Assembly (NCBI GenBank): GCA_945788625.1
Contig: CALZMQ010000025.1
Coordinates: forward strand, 1 to 51,277
Origin: an uncultured Woeseiaceae bacterium
Lineage (GTDB): Bacteria > Pseudomonadota > Gammaproteobacteria > Steroidobacterales > Woeseiaceae
Direction of reading: 5' to 3'
DNA length: 51,277 nt
Position 1 is the first letter of the stretch, and each line of letters starts with the position of its first letter. The notes under the pieces were generated by a model. The model saw nothing but the letters and a program-made list of their open reading frames with translations, was not told the DNA's origin and ran no database searches. This document shows positions 1 to 10,273 of this stretch, one piece after another. The translations under genes were made by a program, and so were the position numbers.

Positions 1-1281
1 ATCTGGATGGTCGCGGGCTTAGTCCTGGGCAGCTTGATCAACGCGTTTGCGTCAGACGTGGCGTTTATCCGGGACTACTTCGTCAACGGCCTGTTTCACG
101 TGGTCGGCGCGATGTTCATCACCGGACTCAAGATGCTGGTCGTACCCCTGGTCACGTTCTCGCTGATCTGCGGTGTTTACGGCATAGGCGACATCTCCAA
201 ACTGGGTCGGGTGGGCGTCAAAGCGTTCGGCATGTTTGTCTTGACGACCGCGCTTGCGATAACGCTGGCAATCACAGTTGCCGTCATCGTCGGCCCGGGA
301 GAGGGGTTCGAGCTTACCGGCGAACAGGGTGACTTCACTGCGCCCGTCCCGCCGCCGCTGACCCAGGTCGTTATCGACCTGATTCCGGGCAATCCGGTTG
401 CGGCATATGCCGAAGGCAACATGCTGCAGATCATCTTTTTCACGATCCTTTTTGCGGTGTGCATGCTGATGGTTGGCGAGCCCGGCCGTAAGGTCGCCGA
501 AGGCGCGGAGCGGCTCAACAAGATCATGATGCAGGTCGTGACCGTGGTTATGCACGTCGCACCTTACGGGGTGTTCGCCTTGATGGCCAAAACCTTTGCG
601 CTGCAGGGGCTCGGTCTGATAATGCCGATGATTGCCTATTTTGGAGTGGTGGTCGTGGTGTTGCTGTTGCACGCTACCGGCACGCTGATGACGTTGTTAA
701 AACTGTTGGCGGGCATCAGTCCGGTAATGTTTCTGCGCAAAGTGCGCACCATGCAGATTTTTGCTTTCAGCACATCGAGCTCGAACGCCACGATCCCCGT
801 GACTCTGCGCACTACCGAACAACGCCTGGGCGTGGACAATCCCACCGCGTCTTTCATTGTGCCTTTTGGTGCGACGATCAATATGGACGGCACCGCGATC
901 ATGCAGGGCGTGGCAACCATTTTCATCGCCAATGTCTACGGCATCGACTTAGGTCTGAGCGGGTACCTCACTGTGATCGGCATGGCCGTGCTCGCCTCAA
1001 TCGGTACAGCAGGAGTGCCCGGGGTTGGCTTGATTATGCTGGCAATGGTGTTCAACCAGGTTGGCCTGCCCGTGGAGGGCATCGGGCTGATCATGGGCGT
1101 CGACCGACTGTTGGACATGATGCGTACCGCCGTCAACGTTACCGGCGACGCGGCGATCACGAGCATCGTCGCCAAGAGTGAGGGCAGCCTGGACGAGGAG
1201 ATTTTCTACGATCCCGACGCTGGAGTCGTCGAGGAAATACATCTGCCGCATATCAAGGCGGATTCCGCGCCTACCTCGTAG
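1..1281 (+). CDS. Dicarboxylate/amino acid:cation symporter (DAACS family), 5' end cut by window
   Basis: This is a sodium- or proton-coupled carrier for dicarboxylates or acidic amino acids in the inner membrane. The visible 426 residues contain the family marks: the serine-rich hairpin TSSSNATIP near residue 257, the NMDGTAI motif near residue 297, and the C-terminal stretch DRLLDMMRTAVNVTGD, which binds substrate and cation in GltPh-like carriers. Hydrophobic segments run along the whole protein. The frame is open from base 1, and the ATG at 7 lies inside the first membrane helix, so the true start is probably upstream of the window. The acidic tail after residue 395 is poorly conserved in the family. 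The substrate (glutamate, aspartate, succinate) cannot be told from sequence alone. The next gene, ppiD, converges on it 115 bases downstream; I see no clear terminator between them. Confidence 0.9.
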   Translation: MWMVAGLVLGSLINAFASDVAFIRDYFVNGLFHVVGAMFITGLKMLVVPLVTFSLICGVYGIGDISKLGRVGVKAFGMFVLTTALAITLAITVAVIVGPGEGFELTGEQGDFTAPVPPPLTQVVIDLIPGNPVAAYAEGNMLQIIFFTILFAVCMLMVGEPGRKVAEGAERLNKIMMQVVTVVMHVAPYGVFALMAKTFALQGLGLIMPMIAYFGVVVVVLLLHATGTLMTLLKLLAGISPVMFLRKVRTMQIFAFSTSSSNATIPVTLRTTEQRLGVDNPTASFIVPFGATINMDGTAIMQGVATIFIANVYGIDLGLSGYLTVIGMAVLASIGTAGVPGVGLIMLAMVFNQVGLPVEGIGLIMGVDRLLDMMRTAVNVTGDAAITSIVAKSEGSLDEEIFYDPDAGVVEEIHLPHIKADSAPTS

Positions 1282-1396
1282 GTCGCACAAGCTGATTCGC
1301 GCGGGATACAGGTGCGGGCATGGATAGATCGCTACCGCCAATGCGGAGCTACGCCCCGGCCTCACGCCGCGGCGGTGTTCTTGTTCTCAGGAGAGC

Positions 1397-3292
1397 TTAC
1401 CGGAAGAGGTCTTGTGCGGCGAGTGCATCCTCGTTGATGACCACGTCTGCGTTGGCTCGCAACGCCTGCACAAATGCCACAAAATCCCCGATGCCCGACT
1501 GATCGGCAAGTTGCAGCTTGCCGGCATCGCGATCGGCAAGCGGTATAGCCTCTGGCCGTCCCGGGATCACCGCATCCAGCCGGAAAACCGTATAGCCGCC
1601 GGTGCCGTTTCGAGTGCTCCCCGTCGTCGGCTTGCCCTGTGTCGGCTTCAACGCCGTAAACACGGCGACCGAAACGAACTGGTCGGCGTCTTCCGCATTG
1701 CGCGACATGGCCATCGGCGCTGCCGCTTTGGCACCGATGCTCTCGGCCGCAGCCGCAAAGTCGTCCCCGGCGGCGAGCGCGGCGATCATCTGCTCCGCTT
1801 TGGCCGCCATGAGTTCTTCGGCCTGCTCTACCCGCAGCGCTGCGGCGACCTGATCGTAGACCTCCTCCAGCGGCTGACGGGCCGCCTCGGTGTGCTTCGT
1901 GACAACGAATACCGCGGAGCGATTGGCGTCTATTTCGATGATTTCCGAGAGCATGCCGCCGGCCAGCACCGATTCGTCGAAGATCGCGTCGATTACCGCC
2001 GGGCTGCTACCCAGCGGCTCCCCACCGAGGCGAGTGAATCCACTCACCGTTTTGACTTCCGCGTCAACGGCAGCGGCAAGACTGTGAATATCGCTGGCAT
2101 CGAACAACGCGTCGGAGAGTCTCTTCTCGAGATCCCGGAACAGGCTTTCGGCCTTCTGGTCCTGCAATTCCGTCGTCAATTCGCCGCGCACCTGGTCGAG
2201 CGGCAACGGACCGCGCTCCAGAATCCGGTCGAGGCGAATGACGTGAAAACCGAAGTCGCTTTTTACCGGGCCTTCGATCGCGCCCTCTACCATGGAGAAG
2301 ATCGAACTACCGAGCTCGCCGGGCAGCTGCGTCCGGGTCAGCACGCCGAGATCGCCGCCCTGGGACGATGTGCCACCATCCATGGAGTGTTCACGCGCCA
2401 GTGCTTCGAAGGACTCGCCAGCCTGCGCGCGCGCCAGCAATTCGCGCGCCGTGGCTTCAGCCGCGTCCTCGTCGTCGCCTGACAGGATCAGTATGTGCCG
2501 CGCCTGCCGTTGCTCGTCCTGCAGGTAACGATCGCTGTTGAACTCGTAGTATTCGTCGAGCTCCTGCTGGGTGATGGTGACGGCACTCGCGACATCGCTG
2601 CGCAGGATTTCGACGTACTCGACGTCGGCGGACTCCGGCAACTGGTAGAGCGTCGGATTGTCGTCGTAGTGAAACGCGATCATCTCGTCGGTTACTTCGA
2701 TGTCGCCTTCGACCGTCGCCGCGTCAATCGTCGCCAGCGAAACCACGCGTTGCTCGGCAACGAGGTTCAGGTAACGCCGGTATTGGGCAGGCGACACGAG
2801 CGCCGAACCGCGAATTGCTCGCTGCAGCTGATCGCGCCGCAGCGATACGCGTTGCGCCCTTTCGAATTCCGACGGCTCGTAGCCCGCCTGGGCCAGCAGC
2901 GTTCGGTAAGTTTCCATGTCGAACTCGCCGTCAACCTGGAATTCCGGCGCCTGCTGGATCAGCGCCGTGATCTGATCGTCGCTGATCTGGTAGCCGGCCT
3001 CATCGAGGTAATTGTCGATAACGCGCTGCTGAATCAGCTGCTCGAGAATGTTGCTGCGAAGCTGCTGCCGGTATTCTTCCGGCAGCTGAGCCAACTGGGG
3101 GTTGGTCTGAAGCTGCTCACGATAGGCGTTTTCGAACTGCGCAATGCCGATATCGACGCCATCGACTTTGGCGGCGAAACTTTGCCCGATGAAGCTGTAA
3201 TTGAGGCCAACGAATACGAACGAGAAGCCAATGACGACGAGGATCGAGATCGCGACCCAGCCGGTGAATTTTTCGCGGATGTTTTGCAGCAT
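1397..3292 (-). CDS. ppiD: Periplasmic folding chaperone, SurA_N/parvulin peptidyl-prolyl isomerase PpiD
   Basis: PpiD helps newly exported proteins fold at the periplasmic side of the Sec translocon. The 631-residue protein has one N-terminal membrane anchor (about residues 13-33, ISILVVIGFSFVFVGL), then a SurA_N-like helical domain (about 40-200) and one parvulin domain (about 260-360, with the typical RQARHILI and GFHVIRLDRI strands). A C-terminal helical part follows, as in E. coli PpiD (623 residues). The gene order tig-clpP-clpX-lon-hupB-ppiD matches enterobacteria, which strengthens the name. Here tRNA-Asp and its terminator lie between hupB and ppiD, so ppiD must have its own promoter in 3293-3448. 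The start MLQNIREKFTGW fits the family N terminus. Confidence 0.93.
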   Translation of the reverse strand: MLQNIREKFTGWVAISILVVIGFSFVFVGLNYSFIGQSFAAKVDGVDIGIAQFENAYREQLQTNPQLAQLPEEYRQQLRSNILEQLIQQRVIDNYLDEAGYQISDDQITALIQQAPEFQVDGEFDMETYRTLLAQAGYEPSEFERAQRVSLRRDQLQRAIRGSALVSPAQYRRYLNLVAEQRVVSLATIDAATVEGDIEVTDEMIAFHYDDNPTLYQLPESADVEYVEILRSDVASAVTITQQELDEYYEFNSDRYLQDEQRQARHILILSGDDEDAAEATARELLARAQAGESFEALAREHSMDGGTSSQGGDLGVLTRTQLPGELGSSIFSMVEGAIEGPVKSDFGFHVIRLDRILERGPLPLDQVRGELTTELQDQKAESLFRDLEKRLSDALFDASDIHSLAAAVDAEVKTVSGFTRLGGEPLGSSPAVIDAIFDESVLAGGMLSEIIEIDANRSAVFVVTKHTEAARQPLEEVYDQVAAALRVEQAEELMAAKAEQMIAALAAGDDFAAAAESIGAKAAAPMAMSRNAEDADQFVSVAVFTALKPTQGKPTTGSTRNGTGGYTVFRLDAVIPGRPEAIPLADRDAGKLQLADQSGIGDFVAFVQALRANADVVINEDALAAQDLFR

Positions 3293-3385
3293 GTCTTATG
3301 TGGTCTTTGTCGACGGGGGCACGGAGCCCGAAACAAGGCGTGGGATTCTATCTGAGGCGGTTGAATGAATAAACCGCAATTTGAC

Positions 3386-3410
3386 GTAGGAGCGGATTCC
3401 AGCCGCGATG
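3386..3410. repeat. Possible REP-like palindromic element
   Basis: The string GTAGGAGCGGATTCCAGCCG followed by CGATG resembles the extragenic palindromes of Pseudomonas and Xanthomonas (core GTAGGAGCGGCTT..GCCGCGA). GCGG and CCGC can pair around a short loop. It lies in the non-coding gap upstream of ppiD. A partial match, GGAGCGGCTTCAG, occurs at 10349-10361 over the doxX stop. With one full copy in the window, the repeat nature is not proven. Confidence 0.35.
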
Positions 3411-3448
3411 CGAGGCGGACGGGATTGACTCGTCGCTGCGCTCGCACC

Positions 3449-3479
3449 AAAAAAAACCCCGGGTCCAAGAGGACCCGGG
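3449..3479 (-). terminator. Rho-independent terminator after tRNA-Asp
   Basis: A perfect 9-bp stem (CCCGGGTCC at 3458-3466 with GGACCCGGG at 3471-3479, loop AAGA) is followed on the minus strand by eight U residues (A-run 3449-3456 on the plus strand). It sits 14 bases beyond the 3' end of tRNA-Asp and ends that transcript before ppiD. Confidence 0.92.
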
Positions 3480-3492
3480 ACTTTTCAGTCAA

Positions 3493-3569
3493 TGGCGGAG
3501 CGGACGGGACTCGAACCCGCGACCCCCGGCGTGACAGGCCGGTATTCTAACCAACTGAACTACCGCTCC
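3493..3569 (-). tRNA. tRNA-Asp (GTC)
   Basis: The reverse complement starts GGAGCGGTAGTTCAGTTGGT and is 77 nt with the CCA end encoded (3493-3495). The anticodon loop CTGTCAC sits on a CCGGC/GCCGG stem, giving anticodon GTC. The T arm (GCGGGTTCGAGTCCCGT) is regular. The gene is almost identical to E. coli tRNA-Asp. A strong terminator follows. Confidence 0.97.
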
Positions 3570-3696
3570 GAATCTGGTGGGTGCTGACGGGGAGCTAAGC
3601 ACCCGCGCCCGCAGGAGGGTTTTTCAGGCCCGGTTTATCACAGCCAAAGCTGCTCCTGCAGTCACTTCGAAGCCGTGTCCGGCCTCGAAGGGCGCG

Positions 3697-3969
3697 CTAG
3701 TTTACGGCATCCTTCAAGCCTTTGCCAGCCTTAAATCCGGGCACATTACTGGCTGGAATCTGGATGGTCTCCCCGGTGCGCGGATTACGTCCGGCACGCG
3801 CCGCGCGGGCCTTTACAGAGAACGTTCCGAAGCCGACGAGAGACACCGACCCGCCGTTTGAAAGCGCTCCAGTGATGCTATCGAGTACTCCGTCGACCGC
3901 CTTGGTTGCGTCAGCGCGCGACAATCCCGCAGCACTTGCAACCGCGTCTATCAGTTCACCTTTGTTCAT
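3697..3969 (-). CDS. hupB: DNA-binding protein HU (beta type)
   Basis: HU is a small nucleoid protein that bends DNA as a dimer. The 90-residue product has the whole family length: the helical dimer part MNKGELIDAVASAAGLSRAD, the GFGTFSV strand near residues 46-52, and the beta arm with ARAGRNPRTGE, including the tip motif RNPxTG and the proline that intercalates into DNA. Its place directly downstream of lon, in the same direction, matches hupB of E. coli. A clear sigma70 promoter lies 117-145 bases upstream of the start codon, so it can be transcribed apart from lon. Confidence 0.97.
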   Translation of the reverse strand: MNKGELIDAVASAAGLSRADATKAVDGVLDSITGALSNGGSVSLVGFGTFSVKARAARAGRNPRTGETIQIPASNVPGFKAGKGLKDAVN

Positions 3970-4085
3970 GCTTTCATCCTTGCTGATTGATTAAAGAAAT
4001 GGTCATCAATCCAGCGAGCCCCCCGAATGGCGCAATCCGCTGAATGGCTGCATGCGACTCCGTGCATCCGCATACGGCTGCGATG

Positions 4086-4114
4086 CTTATACCAACTGGC
4101 ATATATACCGTCAA
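4086..4114 (-). promoter_or_regulatory. Sigma70 promoter of hupB
   Basis: On the minus strand, TTGACG (4114-4109) and TATAAG (4091-4086) are separated by exactly 17 bases. Transcription would start near 4079, giving a leader of about 110 bases before the hupB ATG at 3969. Both boxes differ from consensus at one position. Confidence 0.75.
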
Positions 4115-4144
4115 ATATCCCTTAACCACGCGGGTTTCAGCAGT

Positions 4145-6589
4145 TTAATGAGGGCGGACGACGTCCTCGGATTTTTGCTCTTCGGAAGGCGATTTCGACT
4201 CCGATTCTGCATCGGCCGACTTGGACTCGGGCAACGGCTGGTGAACCAGCGCCTGTTGCATGACCTCGTCAATCCATTTCACTGGAACTATCGTCAGCTT
4301 GTCCTTGATGTTCTTCGGAATTTCAGCAAGGTCCTTCTCGTTTTCTTCGGGGATCAGGACTTTGCCGATGCCCCCTCTGTGGGCCGCCAGGAGCTTCTCT
4401 TTCAGGCCTCCGATCGGCAGGACTTCGCCCCGCAGGGTGATCTCGCCGGTCATGGCGACATCGCTCTTTACGGGGATGTCGGTCAATGCCGACACCAGCG
4501 CAGTACACATGCCAACTCCCGCACTCGGACCGTCCTTCGGAGTCGCTCCCTCAGGCACGTGGATGTGCACGTCGACCTTCTGGTGGAACTCCTCTTCGAT
4601 GCCCAGGATCTTGGCCCGGCTGCGTACGACCGTCATGGCCGCCTGGATCGATTCGGTCATGACTTCGCCCAATTGACCGGTATGCGTGAGCTTGCCTTTG
4701 CCCGGAACCACGGCCGCTTCGATTGTCAGCAGTTCGCCGCCGACCTCGGTCCAGGCCAGGCCCGTGACCTGCCCTACCTGATCATTGTCTTCCGCCTTGC
4801 CGTAGCGGAAGCGGCGCACGCCGAGGTACTTTTCCATGCTCTTGGGCGTGACCAGCACGCGAGTCTCGCGCGGCTTCAGCAGCAGGGATTTCACGACCTT
4901 GCGGCAAATCTTGGAGATCTCGCGTTCGAGATTGCGAACACCCGATTCGCGGGTGTAGTGCTGGATGATATCGCGCACCGCGGACTCGGTGATCATGAGT
5001 TCCTTTTTCTTCAGTCCGTTCTCTTTTAACTGCTTGGGTATCAGGTAGCGCAGGGCGATATTGGTCTTCTCGTCTTCGGTATAACCCGGGATTCGAATCA
5101 CCTCCATGCGATCCAGCAATGGCGCAGGGATGTTCAGGCTGTTTGCCGTGCAAACGAACATGACGTCCGACAGGTCGAAATCGACTTCCAGGTAGTGATC
5201 CGCGAAGGTCGAGTTCTGTTCCGGATCGAGCACTTCCAGCAACGCCGACGACGGATCGCCCCGAAAGTCCATGGCCATCTTGTCGACTTCGTCGAGCAGG
5301 AACAGTGGATTGCGCACGCCGGTTTTCGACAGGTTCTGAATGATCTTGCCGGGCATTGAACCGATGTAGGTACGGCGATGCCCGCGGATCTCTGCTTCGT
5401 CGCGCACTCCGCCAAGCGACATGCGCACGAACTTGCGGTTCGTCGAACGCGCGATGCTCTGGCCCAGCGAGGTCTTGCCGACACCCGGTGGCCCGACGAG
5501 ACAAAGGATCGGTCCCTTGAGGCGTTTCACACGCTGCTGGACTGCCAGGTACTCCAGGATTCGCTCCTTGACCTTTTCGAGTCCGTAGTGGTCCGCCTCG
5601 AGCACGGCCTCGGCTTTTTTCAGGTCTTTGAATACCTTGCTGCGTTTTTTCCACGGCGCCTTGACCAGCCAGTCGACGTAGTTGCGAACCACGGTCGCCT
5701 CGGCTGACATCGGCGACATGAGCTTGAGCTTGTTGAGCTCCGAGGTTGCCTTTTCCTTGGCTTCCTTCGGCATGCCGGCCTTCTCGATCTTTTTCTCGAG
5801 GTCGGCAAGCTCATTCGGCGCATCCTCCATCTCTCCGAGTTCTTTCTGGATGGCCTTCATCTGCTCGTTCAGGTAGTACTCGCGCTGGCTCTTTTCCATC
5901 TGTTGCTTGACGCGGCCGCGAATACGTTTCTCGATCTGCAGGACGTCGATCTCGCCCTCGATGATGCCGAGCACCTGTTCAAGGCGACTCTTGATATCCT
6001 GGATCTCCAGTACACGCTGCTTCTCGGAAAGCTTGAGTGCCATGTGCGCCGCAACGGTGTCAGCCAGTCGCCCCGGCTCATCGATGCCGGACAGCGACGT
6101 CAGTACCTCCGGCGGCACTTTCTTGTTGAGTTTCACGTACTGCTCGAACTGCGTGATGATCGAGCGAACCAGCACGTCGATTTCGCGCTCGTCGTGCCGA
6201 TCGTCCTCGTTGAGCAGGGTAATTTCGGCCGAAAAATGGTCGCCGACGTTGAATCGGTCGATCAGCGCCCGCTCGCCACCCTCGACAAGCACCTTGACCG
6301 TGCCGTCAGGCAGCTTGAGAAGCTGCAGGATCGTCGCCAGCGTGCCGACCTCGTACAGGTCGGACGGCTGCGGATCGTCGAGGTCTGCGGCCTGCTGTGC
6401 GACCAGCAGGATACGCTTTCCGGCGTCCATGGCCTTGTTGAGGGCTACAATGGACCGCTCTCGCCCGACAAACAGCGGGATCACCATATGTGGATAGACG
6501 ACCACGTCGCGTAACGGCAGCACCGGCACGCCGGACAAGTCATCGACGGTTACATCGTCAATAGAGGAGATCAGATCTTTCTCGGACAC
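4145..6589 (-). CDS. lon: ATP-dependent protease Lon
   Basis: Lon degrades misfolded and short-lived regulatory proteins in the cytoplasm as a hexamer. The 814 residues show the normal order: N-terminal substrate-binding domain (about 18-210, opening [17 protein letters not shown]), coiled coil (about 210-310), AAA+ module with Walker [10 protein letters not shown] and Walker [11 protein letters not shown], and the C-terminal protease domain with the catalytic serine in [10 protein letters not shown] and the partner lysine further on ([12 protein letters not shown]). The acidic, serine-rich tail after LVHQPLPE is variable in the family. A heat-shock type promoter stands just upstream, as for lon in E. 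coli. Confidence 0.98.
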   Translation of the reverse strand: MSEKDLISSIDDVTVDDLSGVPVLPLRDVVVYPHMVIPLFVGRERSIVALNKAMDAGKRILLVAQQAADLDDPQPSDLYEVGTLATILQLLKLPDGTVKVLVEGGERALIDRFNVGDHFSAEITLLNEDDRHDEREIDVLVRSIITQFEQYVKLNKKVPPEVLTSLSGIDEPGRLADTVAAHMALKLSEKQRVLEIQDIKSRLEQVLGIIEGEIDVLQIEKRIRGRVKQQMEKSQREYYLNEQMKAIQKELGEMEDAPNELADLEKKIEKAGMPKEAKEKATSELNKLKLMSPMSAEATVVRNYVDWLVKAPWKKRSKVFKDLKKAEAVLEADHYGLEKVKERILEYLAVQQRVKRLKGPILCLVGPPGVGKTSLGQSIARSTNRKFVRMSLGGVRDEAEIRGHRRTYIGSMPGKIIQNLSKTGVRNPLFLLDEVDKMAMDFRGDPSSALLEVLDPEQNSTFADHYLEVDFDLSDVMFVCTANSLNIPAPLLDRMEVIRIPGYTEDEKTNIALRYLIPKQLKENGLKKKELMITESAVRDIIQHYTRESGVRNLEREISKICRKVVKSLLLKPRETRVLVTPKSMEKYLGVRRFRYGKAEDNDQVGQVTGLAWTEVGGELLTIEAAVVPGKGKLTHTGQLGEVMTESIQAAMTVVRSRAKILGIEEEFHQKVDVHIHVPEGATPKDGPSAGVGMCTALVSALTDIPVKSDVAMTGEITLRGEVLPIGGLKEKLLAAHRGGIGKVLIPEENEKDLAEIPKNIKDKLTIVPVKWIDEVMQQALVHQPLPESKSADAESESKSPSEEQKSEDVVRPH

Positions 6590-6623
6590 CAGGTTGGACC
6601 TCGCATAAACAGAGTGATTGTGG

Positions 6624-6651
6624 AGATGCGCCCTTTCGGCCGCATTTCAAG
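6624..6651 (-). promoter_or_regulatory. Heat-shock (sigma32-type) promoter of lon
   Basis: On the minus strand CTTGAAA (6651-6645) matches the sigma32 -35 consensus exactly. After 13 bases comes GCGCATCT (6631-6624), close to the -10 consensus CCCCATnT. The start codon of lon is 35 bases further on. Lon is a sigma32 gene in E. coli, so site and gene fit. Confidence 0.7.
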
Positions 6652-6694
6652 CGGAGTAGCTACACAAAGTCTATCGGCAGGTCACCTGCTCGAC

Positions 6695-8011
6695 TTAAGC
6701 GCCGTCTGATCCGGTAGGCCGCGGTGGCTGCTCAATGTTAACGGTTGGCGACTCGTCAGATTCGTAAATCACGTAAGGCTGCGTTTCACCGGTGACGACG
6801 GCTTCGTCGACGACAACCTTCTTCGCGCTGGTTACCGACGGGAGGTCGTACATCGTATCGAGCAAAACGTTTTCCAGGATAGTACGCAGGCCGCGAGCAC
6901 CGGTCTTGCGATCCATCGCTTTCTTGGCGACGGCGCGCAACGCGTCCTCGCGAAATTCCAGTTCAACGCCTTCCATCTCGAAAAGCTTGCGGTATTGTTT
7001 CGTCAGCGCGTTTTTCGGTTCAAGCAGAATCTGCACCAGCGCATCTTCGTCAAGCTCCTCGAGCGTCGCAACAACCGGCAGCCTGCCGACGAATTCCGGA
7101 ATCAGGCCGAAGCGAATCAGGTCCTCCGGCTCTACGTCGTGCAGCAGTTCACCGATGCTCTGCTGTTCTTCGTCCGTCTTGACCTCCGCAACAAATCCGA
7201 TGCCGCTCTTGGTCGAGCGATTCAGGATGATCTTCTCCAGGCCGGCAAACGCACCGCCGCAGACAAACAGGATGTTCCCCGTGTCGACCTGCAGGAATTC
7301 TTGCTGCGGATGCTTGCGACCGCCCTGCGGCGGTACCGAGGCGATCGTACCTTCGATGAGTTTCAGGAGTGCCTGCTGAACGCCCTCGCCCGAAACGTCA
7401 CGCGTAATCGACGGGTTGTCCGACTTTCTCGAAATCTTGTCGATCTCGTCGATGTAGACAATGCCGGTCTGCGCCTTGTCAACATCGTAGTCGCACTTCT
7501 GCAGCAGCTTCTGGATGATGTTCTCGACGTCTTCACCAACATAGCCCGCTTCAGTCAGGGTTGTGGCGTCGGCGATCGTAAACGGCACGTTGAGCAAGCG
7601 GGCCAGCGTCTCAGCCAGCAGCGTCTTGCCGCAACCGGTGGGCCCGATGAGCAGAATATTGCTTTTTGCGAGCTCGATGTCGTCCTTGGTTCTTCCATCG
7701 AGCCGGTCGTTGAGACGTTTGTAGTGATTGTAAACCGCAACCGAGAGGACTTTCTTCGCACGCTGCTGGCCAATGACGTACTCATCGAGCACATCCTTTA
7801 TTTCCTTTGGCTTGGGCAGCTTGTCCTGGCCGGCTTCACCGGTGTCTTCGAGCTCTTCACGAATGATGTCGTTGCAAAGCTCGACGCATTCGTCACAAAT
7901 GAATACAGAAGGACCCGCAATCAGCTTACGGACTTCATGCTGACTCTTGCCGCAAAAAGAACAATAGAGGAGTTTGCCGTCCTCGTTCTTACCGCGGGTA
8001 TCATCGCTCAT
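6695..8011 (-). CDS. clpX: ClpXP unfoldase subunit ClpX
   Basis: ClpX unfolds tagged proteins and feeds them to ClpP. The 438-residue protein has the N-terminal zinc finger (Cys17, Cys20, Cys39, Cys42), Walker A GPTGCGKT at 123-130, the pore loop GYVGED shortly after, Walker [11 protein letters not shown], and the loop RSTKSGIGF, whose IGF tripeptide docks on ClpP. The length matches the E. coli protein (424) apart from a longer C-terminal tail. clpP lies upstream on the same strand, 147 bases away, with a hairpin and a second promoter in the gap, so clpX can be read with clpP or alone. Confidence 0.98.
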   Translation of the reverse strand: MSDDTRGKNEDGKLLYCSFCGKSQHEVRKLIAGPSVFICDECVELCNDIIREELEDTGEAGQDKLPKPKEIKDVLDEYVIGQQRAKKVLSVAVYNHYKRLNDRLDGRTKDDIELAKSNILLIGPTGCGKTLLAETLARLLNVPFTIADATTLTEAGYVGEDVENIIQKLLQKCDYDVDKAQTGIVYIDEIDKISRKSDNPSITRDVSGEGVQQALLKLIEGTIASVPPQGGRKHPQQEFLQVDTGNILFVCGGAFAGLEKIILNRSTKSGIGFVAEVKTDEEQQSIGELLHDVEPEDLIRFGLIPEFVGRLPVVATLEELDEDALVQILLEPKNALTKQYRKLFEMEGVELEFREDALRAVAKKAMDRKTGARGLRTILENVLLDTMYDLPSVTSAKKVVVDEAVVTGETQPYVIYESDESPTVNIEQPPRPTGSDGA

Positions 8012-8074
8012 ACAGATTCGGCCTCTGTGACGAAAAAAACAGCCTGATACATTGCTGTGACATGGCTGGGGATG

Positions 8075-8103
8075 TATATAACATGCGCTCTTTCGGCGTG
8101 CAA
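8075..8103 (-). promoter_or_regulatory. Sigma70 promoter of clpX
   Basis: On the minus strand TTGCAC (8103-8098) and TATATA (8080-8075) are 17 bases apart. The promoter lies directly after the intergenic hairpin and about 63 bases before the clpX ATG. Confidence 0.6.
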
Positions 8104-8133
8104 AGCGCCACGTCTCGTTAGAGACATGGCGCT
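8104..8133 (-). other. 13-bp stem-loop between clpP and clpX
   Basis: AGCGCCACGTCTC (8104-8116) pairs with GAGACATGGCGCT (8121-8133) around a GTTA loop, with a single mismatch that can form a G-U pair in RNA. No U-run follows on either strand, so it is not a standard terminator. It could be a processing or attenuation site that sets the clpP:clpX ratio; that role is inference. Confidence 0.6.
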
Positions 8134-8158
8134 ATGTAACTGATTGATAGTTAAGGGA

Positions 8159-8782
8159 TCAGTCGTCCGAGTCGTCACTCATTTCCCGGCGCTGGGCGAG
8201 TACGGTGTCAATAAGCCCGTATTCGAGGGCCGCCTCGGCGCCCATGAAGTTGTCGCGTTCCAGATCGTCCTCGATTCTCTCGAGGCTCTGCCCGGTGTGT
8301 TTCGACATAATCTCGTTCAGGCGGCGCTTGAGCTCCAGCACTTCCTGCGCATGGATATGAATGTCCGTGACCTGCCCCTGGTATCCCGCACTCGGCTGGT
8401 GGACCATGATGCGTGAATGCGGCAATGCGAAACGCTTGCCCTTGGCGCCGCCGGCCAGCAGCAACGCGCCCATGCTCGCCGCCTGCCCGACGCAGATCGT
8501 GGAGACGTCGCAATTGATGAATTGCATGGTGTCGTAGATCGACAGTCCAGAGGACACGACGCCGCCCGGGGAATTGATGTACAGGTGGATATCCTTGTTG
8601 GGATTCTCCGACTCGAGGTACAGGAGCTGGGCCACCACGAGGTTTGCCATCTGATCCTCAACGGGTCCGACGATGAAAACGAGCCGGTCCTTGAGCAGTC
8701 TCGAGTAGATATCGTAGGCTCGTTCGCCACGCGCCGTCTGCTCGACGACCATGGGTACGAGGTTCAATGCTGTTGCGCTCAT
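8159..8782 (-). CDS. clpP: ATP-dependent Clp protease proteolytic subunit ClpP
   Basis: ClpP forms the two-ring serine protease chamber used by ClpX. The catalytic serine is in [11 protein letters not shown], the histidine in [11 protein letters not shown], and the [17 protein letters not shown] segment is typical. I place the start at 8782 ([15 protein letters not shown]), which gives 207 residues like the E. coli protein, has GGAAA upstream, and follows the tig stop by 19 bases. An earlier in-frame ATG at 8818 would overlap the end of tig by 17 bases and has no family support. The gene lies in the tig-clpP-clpX series. Confidence 0.97.
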   Translation of the reverse strand: MSATALNLVPMVVEQTARGERAYDIYSRLLKDRLVFIVGPVEDQMANLVVAQLLYLESENPNKDIHLYINSPGGVVSSGLSIYDTMQFINCDVSTICVGQAASMGALLLAGGAKGKRFALPHSRIMVHQPSAGYQGQVTDIHIHAQEVLELKRRLNEIMSKHTGQSLERIEDDLERDNFMGAEAALEYGLIDTVLAQRREMSDDSDD

Positions 8783-8801
8783 AATCAGGTTTCCGTTGAA
8801 A

Positions 8802-10097
8802 TCAGGGATTTGGGGCATTCATGTAGTCTTTGAATGACACCTTTTTGTCCTTCACCTTGCCGTGCTCGATAATCCAGTCGATGGCGCGTTGTTCGACAAC
8901 CATCGGCTCGAGTTGTTGCAGGATCTGCGGGTTGCTCAGGTACATTTCAACCATCTCGTCGGCATTTTCATAGCTCGCGCACATTTCTTCAACGCGCTCG
9001 CGAACGGCTTCCTGGTCGGCTGTCAGCCCCTGGTCCGAGATCAGCTGGCGCAACAGCAAGCCGATGCGCACGCGCTTGTCGGCGGCGTCCGAAAAGGTCT
9101 CCATCGGCGGCGCCTGGTCGTGATCCTCGATGCCCATGCGCCGCATTGCGTCGTGTTGCAGGGAGTGCATTTCCTGTTGCTTCAACGCGTGCGGGATCTC
9201 GATCGGATGCGCATCGAGCAGCGCTTCCATGACCTGGTCGCGCATATCGATCTTGACCTTTTGTTCGGCCTCGCGTTCCATGTTTTCGCGAACGTCCTTC
9301 ATGAATTGCTCGAGGCCGCCCTCGGTCACATTGAACAACTCGGCGAATTCGTCATTGAGCTCGGGCAGGACCTGCTCCTCGACGCGATGCGTCTTGATGG
9401 AGAAATCCGCCTTCTGCCCGGCCAGGTCGTCGGCATGATAGTCCTTTGGGAACTTGACCTTGAAGGTCTTCTCGTCGCCCGCCTTGATGCCCTTCAGGCC
9501 TTTCTCGAAATCCGGCAACATCTGCCCCTCGCCCAGAATCACGGGAATCTCGGTTCCCTGGCCACCGGGAAACGGCTCGCCATCGAGCTCGCCGGAAAAG
9601 TCGACGATGACCCGGTCGCCATCCTTGCTCTTGCGCTCCACCGTGTCCCAGGTCGCCTTCTGCTTGCGCAGGTTCAGGAGCATATCGTCGATGTCAGAAT
9701 CACCGATCTGTATGGCGGGCTTCTCGATCTTGATCTTGTCGAGGTCCTTGAGAACGATCTCCGGCATGATCTCGAAGGTTGCGACGAACGCGAAGGTCTT
9801 GCCGTTCTCGTCCTCGGTTTCGATCTTCGGACCGCTGACCGGATTCAGCTTTTCCTGCACGACCGCCTCGGTGTAGCTCTTCTGCAGCACTTCGCTCAAC
9901 ACTTCCTCGCGGACCTGCTTGCCATAGCGCTGCTTGACCACCCGGGGCGGCACCTTGCCGGGCCGAAAACCCTTGATCTTGGCCGTGCGGCCCACCGACT
10001 TCAGCCGCAAGTCCACTTGTTGTTCGATAGGGTCGATTGGCAGCTCCACGCGCATACGACGCTCAAGAGCACCTGTCGACTCGACAGTGACGTTCAT
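8802..10097 (-). CDS. tig: Trigger factor, ribosome-bound chaperone
   Basis: Trigger factor meets nascent chains at the ribosome exit tunnel. The 431-residue protein has the N-terminal ribosome-binding domain (about 1-115) with the signature GFRPGKVPP at about 44-52, an FKBP-type prolyl isomerase domain (about 150-235, [17 protein letters not shown]), and the C-terminal helical chaperone domain. The first codons, [15 protein letters not shown], fit the family start. tRNA-Leu lies 47 bases upstream on the same strand, so the two may share a transcript, and clpP follows after 19 bases. Confidence 0.97.
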   Translation of the reverse strand: MNVTVESTGALERRMRVELPIDPIEQQVDLRLKSVGRTAKIKGFRPGKVPPRVVKQRYGKQVREEVLSEVLQKSYTEAVVQEKLNPVSGPKIETEDENGKTFAFVATFEIMPEIVLKDLDKIKIEKPAIQIGDSDIDDMLLNLRKQKATWDTVERKSKDGDRVIVDFSGELDGEPFPGGQGTEIPVILGEGQMLPDFEKGLKGIKAGDEKTFKVKFPKDYHADDLAGQKADFSIKTHRVEEQVLPELNDEFAELFNVTEGGLEQFMKDVRENMEREAEQKVKIDMRDQVMEALLDAHPIEIPHALKQQEMHSLQHDAMRRMGIEDHDQAPPMETFSDAADKRVRIGLLLRQLISDQGLTADQEAVRERVEEMCASYENADEMVEMYLSNPQILQQLEPMVVEQRAIDWIIEHGKVKDKKVSFKDYMNAPNP

Positions 10098-10143
10098 TGT
10101 TTCAATTCTCTTAATTTAGTTACTTTCAGGTTCGATCAGGATT

Positions 10144-10229
<86 letters not shown>

Positions 10230-10273
10230 CGTCCCGTGCGACGTCGAAACCCGCACTACCTGTCCAGCCCGCC

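Noticed and set aside
52..672. Long open frames opposite the symporter, ppiD, lon, clpX, tig, fimV and parC genes
   Set aside because: They lie in the antisense or shifted frame of well-supported genes, have low-complexity Arg/Ser/His-rich translations and no family match; they are products of the high GC content.
8783..8818. Earlier ATG for clpP (219 residues)
   Set aside because: It overlaps the end of tig and adds 12 residues not found in the family; the ATG at 8782 gives the standard length and has a ribosome site.
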